A program made the position numbers and the translations under genes. 64,000 nucleotides of DNA from Davidsoniella eucalypti (taxonomy: Eukaryota > Ascomycota > Sordariomycetes > Microascales > Ceratocystidaceae): contig RMBW01000001.1 of NCBI GenBank assembly GCA_004009845.1, positions 806,001 to 870,000 of the forward strand, in the 5' to 3' direction. Positions 1 through 10,304 of this stretch are shown here, in pieces. The notes below the pieces were generated by a model that had not been told where the DNA came from, did no database searches, and saw only the letters and a program-made list of their open reading frames with translations. Position 1 is the stretch's first letter; the number at the start of each line of letters is the position of its first letter.

Positions 1-2086
1 CTCTGTAGGATGCCTTTGTAGGCTTCATTGACGGTGGCGGGAACTAGATCAAGTTTATCATGCTGGAACTCGAGTGCTTTTGACATCAACTTGATTTGTG
101 CTATTACGAGACTGAGCCATAGATATGTGCGGTTTTTCATACAGAGGAGCTTTTCTTCAATCTTGGTGCGATGGGTTGTTGCTATGTTGAGCTCTCTAAT
201 TCGGGATAGAGCGAAAAGGTTGATCTCGGCCTGGATTCGGTCATCCTCTTCATCCATGGGAAGCTTGATTTGAGGAAAGGCGTTGGTAGTGGGGTTGAAA
301 TTGTCATGTATATCCCAATAAGGACGACTAGTGATCAATATCTTCAGCCAGGATGATCTTGTCTGATCTTTGGTCTTCCTGAACCACTTGGTGGTTAAAG
401 CTATCAACTTAGATTGAGCTTCGTGTTCGCACTCGTCTAAAGCATCTATAACAATGAATGTGTTTTTGAAACTTTCATCATCAACAGCTGCAAGTAGGAT
501 CTGCCAGAGTCTAACTACTTCATTCTGAAGTTTAAGTCCATCCTCTCTCCAGGGGGTTAAGGCGTGTTTTCGTAGATTCGGTTGGTTACAGAAAAGCTGG
601 TGCACAATAGCGCAAAGAGCAGTGGCAAGACTATCTTGTTGTTCATTGTCTTTGAAGAAAAAATAGCAAATTGAAGGCAAAGAATCAGATGAAGATGGAG
701 CTTGCGAAAAGTATTCAGCCAATTGTTTGTCGATGAGAAATCTGCTCAAAACTGACTTTCCACACCCTGGATCAGCGGAGATCCAAAGAAGGTCGTTGCT
801 CGTACTGTTGAGCCAAGTAGTAAACTTGGGATTCTCGAGAACCCAAACACAAGTCCCGTCCACAGCTTCGGGGTTGATATCCTTATGTTTCCTGTAGGAA
901 ATGGCATTGAAGATTTGATGGCATTGCGATAGCTCGTGTTCCTGTTCCGTGTCGGTATTTCGGCTATGAAAGGCTTCGTTTTGGTTGATGATTCGATCAA
1001 CATTCTCGGTAATGCTCGTCTTTAGCGTTTCTATAGAAGAATTGACGCAAATGTTAGTTGCATCCAGTCAACGTTGGGTGGTTACATAGGACTTCATTTT
1101 AACATACCGATAACTTCCAAGGCGGGCGTCATTGTGTGGATATTAGGACTATGTATGAAGTGTAGGAGCTCTTTGGCATAAGCTGAGGCAGAAAGAGCAG
1201 CGTAGGGATGCCAGTCATCGTGTTTATGGCTGTCCGCATAATCCGAAATGCCACGGATAACAAGACATGGAAACTGCTGTGTTATACCAGCAGCCTCCAT
1301 TTCAACACAGATAGCTCCAATTTCCTGCTGCAATTGGTCACGACGAATTGCATCTCGGATCACAGAGTTTACAGATGCGACGGTCCCGAAATGCACCTTG
1401 GGATCTTCATCCTCGCGTTTTGGTCTGGGTACTTCCCACTCTTTAGGACAAGAGTCGCAAGTAGGAGCATTTGGCTGATGGATATGCTCTGGATGGAATA
1501 GTCGATCACTAAGGGCGACTGGCTTTTTGAATTTCCTCCTAGCCTTTGCACTATATGATAGTGCCTGATCAATATACTCTGGAAAACGAGGGTCATCAAT
1601 GTCCATTTTGGCTTTCAAGGTGTTCAGTGCTGACATCAAGATGTTTGGAGGGGCGTTTAGCTGGCCTTGTCGTAAAAATGGTCTTCCCTGAAGCAGTTTG
1701 CCAACATCGTATTGAACAACGCCGCCATATATACCTGAGGGTTGACCAACCACCACATCGCCGAGTCGAATATCATGAGTCAAGGATGGAATTCCAGCGC
1801 CGATTCCCACCATGAGTATGAACCTTAGAGATGTAGGGAAGTCCTGTGCCATGCCGCAAGCAGCTGTGGCCGCCCGGGTTTGGCCATAAGATGCCAAGCA
1901 AGTTAAGACCACATTGTGCTCTCCAATACGTCCATAAGTGTAGAAGTTCGAACTTTTAGATGGTTGGGTTTGGGGATTCCCAAACTCTTGATCAAGGATC
2001 AGGTTTGCTGCGGCTAATTCCAGAGGCAAGGCACATATCCAGCCAATTTCATACGTGTCCTTTCCTGGACACGGTAGAGAAGACAT
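1..2086 (-). CDS. NLR-like receptor: nucleoside phosphorylase-like domain plus NACHT NTPase, C-terminus cut by window edge
   Basis: Two exons (2086-1108 and 1030-1, phase 1) joined over a 77-nt intron (1107-1031; GTATGT donor, CTAAC branch, CTATAG acceptor). About 669 residues are visible. Residues roughly 10-325 form a purine nucleoside phosphorylase/uridine phosphorylase-like domain: GWICALPLE near the start, VGIGAGIP, the VEMEAAG motif and RGISDYADSHK. Exon 2 carries a NACHT-type NTPase with Walker A GCGKS (complement of about 752-772) and Walker B IDALDECE (about 445-470), and is open to base 1. This domain order is known in fungal NOD-like receptors, several of which act in self/non-self recognition and heterokaryon incompatibility. 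A repeat domain (ankyrin, WD40 or TPR) would be expected off the left edge but is not seen. The start is the first ATG; the frame is open further upstream without another ATG. Family call is firm; ligand and role are inference. Confidence 0.88.
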
Positions 2087-3283
2087 AGTGAAAGCTGCTA
2101 CGAGCAAGGCTATTGCCTCACAGACTGGCGATTATCGTTGGAGGGGTACAGAATGAGCAAAAGGTGAGGCAAAGAGTTGTGATATGGCAAAGAAGATGTA
2201 TATATAAACTATCAAATGAAGAAAAAATGCAAATAGCATAGGGAGGATACATATGTAATATGTGTATTGGGCACCACCTGGATTTCCCCAAGATTTAAAG
2301 TAATCAGTTAGGCTTTTCGGCCTAATCTTGATGAGGCGCCTTAATTTGCCTTAATGGTACTGTTCGCCCAATTCGCAAGGTTGGGTACAAATATTACTTA
2401 GAATTCTTTCGACATAAGGAACAATGCATAACAAGACATAATGTTCGACAATGTGACGTTTTTAACACTAACCTTTCCACAATAACGTGCATCCATCATT
2501 CTATACAGGTACCTATATTCTGTATCTGTACCTACACGTACCAATGCGCCAGTAATACAAGATGGCTTCACAAGAGGACGCAACCAGTAACGGCCCAAGG
2601 TAAGACTTTGTCGCAATCAAGGTTAAGTCAAAAGAAGACCCTAAGTGAAAGGAAGATGATAGATTTACTTCGGATGCCTGGAAGTTCTGAGCCATTTGCA
2701 ATAAAGCTCATTTTTAATCTTAATCTCATGGCTATATTTAGCCAATATACAATTGAATCCCCGAGTTTACAACATTTGGTGTAACGGCAGCAGTAATATA
2801 TTGCCGTCTCCGAAGGTTTCCATTGAAGCCTGATAAACACTAAATATACAGCGAGTTCCCCCAAAATCCTCACTATACAACTATGGACTAAAAGAATATC
2901 CATTGGCGGTAGTCGAGTCCTCGGATGATTTCATTGCTGGAAACTTCTTTTTGATCTTCGACAGTTTTCTCCAAATGTTATAATAAACTTCCTAAGGTAG
3001 ATAACGGGAATATGCCGTTGTATTCCTGCAAAATAGCAGTAGGCTTACATTAGATGAAGTTAGTGATGGACTGTGAAGAGTAAACACAGTGCAATATATG
3101 GTTGTTCTTAAACATGTATAACTACATGTAACTGGTCCACTTTGGACGAAGAATATTATTTTTAAAACTATGTCTACATACACTTCAATTTTGTATTAAA
3201 CTTATAACCATACCGATTTTGATCACGGTCTAGCTTTATATACGTTTGTGAGATTTTGTCTTGATCAATGATGTCATAATAAT
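2087..3283. other. Intergenic spacer upstream of the NLR gene, no gene seen
   Basis: About 1.2 kb, AT-rich, with only short open frames that resemble no protein I know. It should hold the divergent promoter of the NLR gene. A small hairpin of the form AGGC..GCCT lies near 2308-2325. Nothing else supportable. Confidence 0.5.
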
Positions 3284-3830
3284 TTGAAGAACTACATAGA
3301 CTCAAAGAGGCGCACAAACATCTGGATGTGCCTTGCCAACAGGGCCGCGGTATGCCGTATAAATGGATCATACAACAAGGCGGGATCCTCCCAAGAGGCA
3401 ATCGATGAGGCCAAGAAGCTTATTCAGACATTGAAAAATGGGCTGATAGGCAGAAAGGTTTACTGCATCTGGACTCCCGGACTCCAAGGAATCAATCGGC
3501 GGCAACGAGAGAGCCGATGCACTGGCAAAAGTCTCGGTCAATGTGGGATCACTCCATGACAGGCACAGGCAAAATTTAAACACAGGCGGCCATTAGAGAC
3601 AACACAGAGAGGCGGAAAATAGGGTTTCCCTCTCTAGGTGAAGTGGCCATACTCTCTGATCATGGTGATTTTAAAGATTACCATGAGAGACGGCCATGAA
3701 AACGCCACAATGGAATGCCACAGGTGGCAAAGCAAAGACAAGGAAAGGACCTTACATCTGGACTTGTCAGAGTATTCACCAAAAAACTACTGCAGAGTTG
3801 AGGATCATGGAAATCTCTCTTTTTCTTTTT
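3284..3830 (+). pseudogene. Decayed fragment of a Tad-like non-LTR retrotransposon (RNase H and C-terminal Cys region)
   Basis: Frame 3284-3559 encodes RAAVCRINGSYNKAGSSQEA and then CIWTPG. The typical RNase H tail of fungal LINEs (GNERADALAK) continues in a neighbouring frame at about 3500-3530, so a frameshift lies at about 3490-3500. Further on, about 3655-3800, phrases split across frames (HGDFKDYHER, then KAKTR and IWTCQS) look like the Cys-rich segment that follows RNase H in Tad1-type elements. Stops and shifts make it non-functional. No reverse transcriptase or endonuclease portion is present, and I could not find the insertion ends. Related debris appears near 39.5 kb and LINE 3' tails at 49.5 and 50.3 kb. 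Confidence 0.72.
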
Positions 3831-4506
3831 TCCTTTGTTTCTGTTAGTACGTTTACTTATATCTTGGTTTTCTTTTATTTTGCTTTGCTTTGAAAGGAGA
3901 CGTAGGTGTTGCTACTGTAAAAGGGATGGATGCAGACTAGTCTGAGCAGTCCCGGATATTAGGAACATAGAAAATTGGTGCCAGAAAACACGGCCCGGAG
4001 TCGAAAAGGAGCTCTTACTATATATAAAATCATCATTATTATAATCTGATGATGAAACTGTGATGCTAGCTTTCCACTACTATTATATATAATCAGTGCC
4101 TAATAAACTCAAGATCTTGTTCTACAATGAGATGCCCATTTATCAGTGTTGTTGTTGCCTTTTTGGAAAGTGGGCAATAAAGTTAGCCTTGTCTGGATCT
4201 TGCTGAATTTAATCTGCCTATTTTCATCTATCCAACGAAGCAAACATTGAATTGGACCATAGAAAGACTTTTCCTTTCATCGGTTCTGAATCAGGATAAT
4301 AATTTCTCATTTCACTTCATTGTAAAGCATCTTCAAGCTTTCTCAACATTCGCAAGGACTCCACTTTTCTTCGTCGGTGAGCTCAGCGATAATAGCTAAA
4401 TCCAATCTTTGCCCCGATCGCCTTCATCAAAACTTTAGCCGCACTGACAAAATCCATCATTGAAACCATCCTCAGAAGTGACGGAGTCGACTAGCTTCGT
4501 GTCAAT
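3831..4506. other. Promoter-side spacer of the Med18 gene
   Basis: AT-rich spacer between the LINE relic and Med18, without a convincing open frame. Pyrimidine-rich stretches at 4260-4400 are consistent with a fungal core promoter or leader. Nothing more specific seen. Confidence 0.4.
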
Positions 4507-5423
4507 ATGCTGGAACAATTCCTGTGCGCCGTGGTCAATGAATCAGACGAGGCTGTTGCTCGCAACTTCCTCAGAGGACTCTGTGCCCGCGACGGCTACG
4601 AATCCGTGACTCGCAGCATTCGCTTCCAAGGTCCCAAGAAGCCTAATGCAATGAGCAACCTGTCGTCGTTGGATAAGACACAGATGATGATGCCTATTGC
4701 TTCCCTGTGGAAAGACCTTCAAAGCGCTACTTCCCGTCAGTCTTACCAGCTCGAGCTGCGCTACGAAGTGCCGTACGATGGGTTCGGATCGGAGGTTCCT
4801 CAGCCCGACTTTGATAGCATAGAGGGCATCTTGAGATTCACCGATTTTCCCGACCCGCCGCTGTCAAACTCTAACAAGTGCATGACCTCCAGACGCAAGA
4901 TCGAAATCTGGAACCAGAAGAATCTTATCAAGATTATGCACGACAATTCTTATGTGTAAGTAAAGCATCTATCTAAACTGTCCTAAAGGCCAATATATGA
5001 CTAATATGCCCTTCCTCTAGCTTAAAGGGCGAACTTGTCGAGCGTACAATTCAATTTTTCGACGACAACGATGTTGAATTTTGCCTCACAAAGCAATATC
5101 TCGCTAGTGATCGTAACAACTACAAGCCCATGCCCGTTCCTGACGGTCGAGTGCTTGCCACTCATCTGCCCACTCAAGATGCCCTTGAACCCGTTGACCC
5201 CATGAAACGGTGGCACCTCTTCATCAAAGTTCACGTGATGGACGACAACAACCCGGCCGAGGTCCAGCGTGCCGCTGAGAAGCTGTCGGCGCTACAGCGT
5301 GATCTAGACACAATATTTGACTTCAAGCAAATCGACCGCCGTGCCTTTGATACTCGTGTGCCGCTTGAGATCAGAACCGGTCCTGCACCGCTGCCTCAGG
5401 TCGTTACCGTGTCTGATAACTAG
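4507..5423 (+). CDS. med18: Mediator complex subunit 18 (Med18/Srb5)
   Basis: Two exons, 4507-4955 and 5021-5423, with a 65-nt intron (GTAAGT donor, ctaat branch, CTCTAG acceptor; phase 2). The product is 283 aa. It resembles fungal Med18 along its length: N-terminal FLCAVV, the block GILRFTDFPDPP, RRKIEIWNQKNL just before the intron, and the C-terminal strand IFDFKQIDRRAFDTR. Med18 is a head-module subunit of Mediator, partner of Med20, and links RNA polymerase II to regulators in the nucleus. The TAG stop at 5421-5423 is followed in the same frame by 139 further sense codons, described as a separate feature. The stop sits where the conserved Med18 fold normally ends, so the 283-aa product should be functional by itself. 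Confidence 0.87.
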
Positions 5424-5843
5424 TACGAGTCACGGTCTCGAAGCCCGACGCAGTCTACCAATAGCATTTCTGATACCACAGCATCTGATACATCTCGATC
5501 TCCTACTCCTACCGCCACAATAGTTCCAGTCATCACAGTCAGCAATATTTCTAGTTCAACAGAAAGTACCCCATCTCGCGATGATGCTGTGAACGATGAT
5601 GATGATCACGATAGTCTATTTTCACAAGGTTCCCAATCTATCGCAAGTTTTGATGCTATTAGCGTTTCCTCTCGAGTGCCTCAGGCTCTCGATGTAGAGT
5701 CGTCCAACTCTGTTAAGCAAAAGTCGCCTTCTCCAGCTATCACAAGTCCCAACAAGGAGAATGTACCAACCCCAGGATTATACGATGATGAACCTCTGGA
5801 ACAGATGAGCTCGCCTAATTCTTTATTCGATGAGCGATCATAA
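5424..5843 (+). other. In-frame, Ser/Thr/Pro-rich open extension downstream of the Med18 stop codon
   Basis: After the Med18 TAG the same frame stays open for 139 codons and ends at TAA 5841-5843. The translation looks protein-like and disordered: repeated SP/TP dipeptides, an acidic DDDDHD run, and SPNKENVPTPG and LFDERS near the end. It contains no ATG until the last dozen or so codons, so it cannot be translated as a separate ORF from an ATG. Possible explanations are a Med18 tail cut off by a recent nonsense mutation, stop-codon readthrough, a base error, or the 3' exon of an unrecognised gene. The stop context TAG-TAC is not the classic strong readthrough context. Confidence 0.5.
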
Positions 5844-6334
5844 GCATCCCAGCCAATCCCGGTTATAAATACACGTATTACAATATTCTAACGTGCACAG
5901 GAATATCATAGAGTCCACATTCTATTAACGTGGCACAAAATTAATTGCCATCATCCAAAACAACTTCACGGAATTATAGCCTCAACTTGCGATATTAATA
6001 TACGCAGTAAATATATCCATAGGCTATAATCAAATCATGATATTAAACTAAACCCTTCATTATGTACTCAGTTTTGTGATGTATCAAATCTGCACTTTTC
6101 CGTAGCACATAAGGCTATATGTGTATTAACCCTAATATATGGGTTAGAAACATATCGAACAACCTGTTACAAGAAGAAGAAAAATAACTTTTTGGTATAT
6201 TATGTTTAACACTTGAATATGAATATATCACATTAATCATTTCAGAATCTTGAAATCGGTTGATTGTTTTTCCAAGTCTACAATACATTAACAATTCAAT
6301 TAATTGCATTTCATGCAGCCGATGCGCTGTTAGT
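5844..6334. other. Spacer between Med18 and the PNKP gene
   Basis: Very AT-rich, with multiple TATATA-like stretches between 5990 and 6250. Likely Med18 3'UTR and PNKP promoter. No gene seen. Confidence 0.4.
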
Positions 6335-6457
6335 ATGATCTCGTCAGCCTTGCAGACCACTGTTAGACGAGCCCTTATCCGCACTAGCCCATCGCCATCA
6401 TCCATCACGACCAAGAGATTATTCATAACGTCTGTAAGATATAGTTCAGTAGTCGCC
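6335..6457 (+). other. Possible alternative N-terminal extension of PNKP with mitochondrial presequence character
   Basis: ATG 6335 is in frame with the PNKP start at 6458 and adds 41 residues. The extension has no Asp or Glu, several Arg/Lys (VRRALIR, TKRLFIT, VRYSS) and many Ser/Thr: the composition of a cleavable mitochondrial targeting signal. If transcripts begin upstream of 6335, leaky scanning could give mitochondrial and nuclear forms from one gene. If they begin between the two ATGs this is only leader DNA. Confidence 0.4.
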
Positions 6458-8196
6458 ATGTCTAGTAAAAGAAGCGCTGCGGAGCCATCGTCGCCGCCAA
6501 TCAAGAAAAAAGTTGCGAGCTCTGCCACCAGTAAGATAGATATCATACGGCCATGATGGGAAGATGGACTGAATTGTATGCTAACCGGCGAATAGAGGCA
6601 AGTGTGGCTAATTTCTTCAAACCGGCGTCTGAGAAAGCAAAGGACGTTAAGCCAGCTCAACCTACAGAAGAAGCCATCAATGGCGTCGTGTGGACTGAGC
6701 GGGCACCAAGCGAAAACACAAAGACGTCGATGCTAGTGGCGAGCTTTGTGCCTGCAGGTATGACGGTGCCGAAGGAGCCGAGACTCAAGATTGCGGCCTT
6801 TGACTTGGTATATCACGGTGCCTAACTTTGGATGACCAAGAGTGAAGGCTAACATGAGAATAGGACTCGACGTTGATCGAACCCAAGTCTGGCAAGAAGT
6901 TCGCGAGCGGAGTCGATGATTGGCGATGGTGGGACTTAGTCGTTCCTGGAAAGCTACAAAGTCTATTCGAAGAAGGGTGAGCTTCTCCTCCAACTGTATA
7001 TCGGTCCTCTCCAATAGTGAGCTAACAAAATACGACAGATATCTCATTGCCATCTTCTCCAACCAGGGCGGCCTCAGCCTCCATCCAAATCCCAAGTCCA
7101 AAGCACCCACCAAGAATGCCAAACTGCCCGCCTACAAAAGCAAATGCAGCAATGTCATGAAAGCTCTCGGCGTTCCCGTGAGCCTATATGCAGCGACAGA
7201 CAAGGATCGCTTCCGCAAGCCACAGACCGGCATGTGGGATTCGCTTCTCGCCGACCACGGCATAGCAGCTGATCAAGTAGATCTAGCTCAGAGCATCTTT
7301 ATCGGCGACGCAGCCGGCCGTCCAGCACGCGGCAAAAAGCCAAAGGACTTTAGTTGCTCAGACCGTAACTTGGCTGCTAATTTGGGCATTTGCTTCTACA
7401 CGCCCGAAGAGTATTTCCTTGGCGAGTCGCCGGAAGAGTTTGTGCACGATCTGGACTTTGATAGTATTCCACGCGAGGGCAGCGATGGCCAGATCACGTG
7501 GGCGAAGAAGAATGATCGTGAGGTTGTGGTGTTTTGTGGCCCTCCTAGCGCGGGCAAGAGCTCATTCTTTTGGAAACACTTCGAGCCACTAGGCTACAAA
7601 CGCATCAACCAAGACCAACTCGGATCGTAAGTTTGTTGTCATGTATCTATGGGGATCACTTAATCTAATCTAATCTTCATCTAGGCGTGACAAGTGCATT
7701 CGAGCAGCTCGTGATGCCTTAACAGCAACCGATGCCTCTATTGTTATCGGTAAGTCTTTAGCGAATAAGTCAGAACAAGATGGCCGTCTGTACATAGCTA
7801 ACACATAATATTAGACAATACTAATGCCAACATCATCACTCGTGCTATCTGGCTCGACATGGCGAAAGAATTCAAGATTTCTGCCCGGCTTGTACATTTC
7901 CTAACACCTATGAAGTTGTGTATACATAACGACGCTTATCGGTCCAATAACAACAATGTAAGTGATTTTTTTTCTCTGATAAAACGATCTATCCATCTTC
8001 TAACAATTCTTCGTACATAAAGACACCGTCAAACCCGGAGAACCGCGATGGTTTACCGGGCATCGCTTTCACATCGTACTTGCAACGACTCGAACCACCA
8101 AAATTGGAAGAGGGGTTCCAGGATGTTTTAGAAGTCGATTTCAAGTTCTCAGGTAGTGCTGAGGAACTCAAAGGATATTCGCACTACTGGAGTTAA
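6458..8196 (+). CDS. pnk1: Bifunctional polynucleotide 3'-phosphatase / 5'-kinase (PNKP, Pnk1)
   Basis: Seven exons that keep phase: 6458-6530, 6596-6807, 6864-6976, 7039-7626, 7685-7749, 7815-7957, 8023-8196; 455 aa. The enzyme removes 3'-phosphates and phosphorylates 5'-OH ends at DNA breaks. N-terminal HAD phosphatase: motif I FDLDSTLI (split by intron 2), FSNQGG, KPQTGMWD and a FIGDAAGR block. C-terminal P-loop kinase: FCGPPSAGKSSFF, INQDQLGSRDKC, IVIDNTNA and the ending EELKGYSHYW. There is no FHA domain, as usual in fungal PNKPs. A short basic stretch (PPIKKKV, residues about 13-19) followed by VANFFKP may serve nuclear targeting and PCNA-type binding. ATG 6458 fits the family start, but the frame is open upstream to ATG 6335, which would add a mitochondrial-looking leader. 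Confidence 0.92.
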
Positions 8197-8348
8197 GGCT
8201 AGAATAGTTGTATCATAAATAGTAGACTGCAGATTAGATACATTGATATGCGATATGTCCTAACAATATCACACTATCATATAACAATTAGAAGGCTTGT
8301 AGCAAAACATGGCATTCTACATGATAAGATCCTTAGACAACAACCACT

Positions 8349-9539
8349 TTAAGCAAGCGCGCTGACAAAGTCAGAGCTCTCGAAGCCTTGCACAACCTTG
8401 CCGATAGGGCCTCCAAGGCCAGCTGGTCTATATGAACGTAGATACGACTGGGCAGCTCGGAGCCAGAGAGCTTTTTCAGTCGCACTGGCGCCCTTACCTT
8501 GCCACACCCAGAGTTCCCGACCTGTGTCCAGTACGAAGATATCATGGGCATCAAAATCGCTCCACGACGGCTTGCGACCCTCCTTAACAATGTTGAACTG
8601 GACCTGGCCCGAGGCATCGCTGAGGCGCAGAAGTCTGGTGGTAGACGATGTGTCCTCCGAGTCGTCCTCACGTGATGCAGCAATACTCCGTGGCGCCGCA
8701 TACGTTCTAGTCTCTTCCTGCTGTGCAGCCCCTTCACCAAGAGCCTCCAAAACCTTGCGTGCGCGGAACTCTTCTTGGCTGACAACTTCGGTCTCGAGAT
8801 GTTTAGCTTCTTTGATGTCTGCGGCAACCAAAGCAGCCTTGGCACGCTCCATGTGCGATGAACCCTTGCCCTGCCAGACCCAGATCTTGTCGCGCGCATC
8901 GAGAACGAAGCAGTCTCCCGAATCGAGACTGGCGACCTCGGGGGTGACTTCCTGTGCCAGTACACTGCTGCGGATAGTGTAAATGCGCAATAGCGTGAGG
9001 GGTTCGTCGGCAGGGTCGGCTTTTTCGACGGTACGGAAGCCCGTCGCCACGCCGCCCCGTAGAATCGACAGACGCGGGAATAAGGCTAGGAATGCGCCAG
9101 AGGGGTTCGTTTGGGTCTCACGATGTTGTGTCGCGGCACCATGCAAGAACTCGTCGAGCTCAACGGTCTTGTAAGCAGCAGTGCCCATTTCGTCCTGTGA
9201 GGTCTCGGTGCCGAGCCAGAAGAAGATGTCATGCACGAGCTTCTCCGGCTCGCCTGGCTCGGCGTTAGCCTGCTTTATCTTATGTGAGTGTAACACAATG
9301 TAACTATCGCCAGTGTGGAACTGGCCGTACTTCTGGCGCGGCCAGGCAACGACTTCGAACTGTTCGATGCGCCAGATGAAGACACCCGGTTCGGCACCAA
9401 TAGCGCCATTGTGCCAGGCCGGCTCGGTGGCTGCTGAGGCGTACTTGACGCGATGATCAATGTCGCTGTTGACAAACTCAACGTTGCTTTCTTGCCACTT
9501 GAGCTGTTCGCGATGCACTAAACCATTGTGAGGAGCCAT
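8349..9539 (-). CDS. Gelsolin-repeat protein (severin/fragmin-like actin-binding protein)
   Basis: Single exon of 396 aa, convergent with the PNKP gene (152 bp apart). Three gelsolin-type repeats are recognisable: residues about 50-140 (GVFIWRIEQFEVVAWP, GDSYIVLHSH, DIFFWLG), about 185-270 (LLRIYTIR, GDCFVLDARDKIWVWQGKGS) and about 300-390 (LLRLSDASG, HDIFVLDTGRELWVWQGKGA). The repeated D-x-FVLD-x-W-VWQGKG-S/A pattern is the family hallmark. Proteins of this size with three repeats (severin, fragmin, CapG) bind, sever or cap actin filaments in a calcium-dependent way. The linker at about 275-295 is acidic, with Ser/Thr, and probably flexible. A cytoplasmic role in actin turnover is inferred from the family. 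Confidence 0.9.
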   Translation of the reverse strand: MAPHNGLVHREQLKWQESNVEFVNSDIDHRVKYASAATEPAWHNGAIGAEPGVFIWRIEQFEVVAWPRQKYGQFHTGDSYIVLHSHKIKQANAEPGEPEKLVHDIFFWLGTETSQDEMGTAAYKTVELDEFLHGAATQHRETQTNPSGAFLALFPRLSILRGGVATGFRTVEKADPADEPLTLLRIYTIRSSVLAQEVTPEVASLDSGDCFVLDARDKIWVWQGKGSSHMERAKAALVAADIKEAKHLETEVVSQEEFRARKVLEALGEGAAQQEETRTYAAPRSIAASREDDSEDTSSTTRLLRLSDASGQVQFNIVKEGRKPSWSDFDAHDIFVLDTGRELWVWQGKGASATEKALWLRAAQSYLRSYRPAGLGGPIGKVVQGFESSDFVSALA

Positions 9540-10304
9540 GGTGTAAAGCTAGGCTAGATATAAGCTGAGCTGGCGATTGGTTAGAATAGAAAAAGAATGA
9601 AAGACGATAAGGTAAGAGCCAAAAATAGAAACTCCAGAGCTTCTTTGACGGGCGCAATGTAAAAATGGCAAAACTAAGACAAGTCAATGGATATGAAGAA
9701 ATGAAAGAAGACAAAAGCTAGATCAAAAAGCAAAAGTCAAAGAAGAAGCAACAATACCGCCTCTAGAGCTCCCCTAGCTGGTAGTTGCCGTTTCAGCATC
9801 AAGTCGTCGTTGGACATGCAGAAAACTGGGGCCACGTTTCATGCTGCCTTGATACGACTTACACCAAATATGGCCCAAGGACTTGCACAAAGAGATGCAA
9901 AAGACTAGGTGAGATATACCGAATAGTATTTTCGTGGTTGTGTGTCAAATAGTCCAGCTGATATAGTGAAGATACAGTGTGTTATTTTTCTTCGCAGAAT
10001 GCTGCACTACTCTACCAAAGCCTCTTTAAATATTGTCAAAGAAGACTATTTTGGGTGCCTCCAAGTCGGTCGACACCTCTCGCGATGGACAAAGAACCCT
10101 TTGAAGCATTGCTATTTATGCTTTGCAGTAGAAATCTACCTTTACAATTCTTTCAACTGCGTGTTCGATATGTGACTAAGGCGTCACCATGAAGTCTATA
10201 AAGACATTTGAATTCCTGCTCACATCGTGGGCATCATGACATGCCAGCTTGTCAATATACTCTATATGAAAGATAGCTACTAGGACAACTATTACAACTC
10301 AGCC
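9540..10304. other. Divergent promoter region between the gelsolin and Cys-repeat genes
   Basis: 765 bp separating two genes transcribed away from each other. Small open frames at 9940-10190 resemble nothing. Purine/pyrimidine-rich leader-like DNA lies just upstream of the gelsolin start. No specific sites claimed. Confidence 0.4.

Noticed and set aside
5403..5423. A tiny intron ending at the Med18 TAG that would remove the stop
   Set aside because: Any GT...AG here would be about 12-21 nt, far below the minimum intron size.
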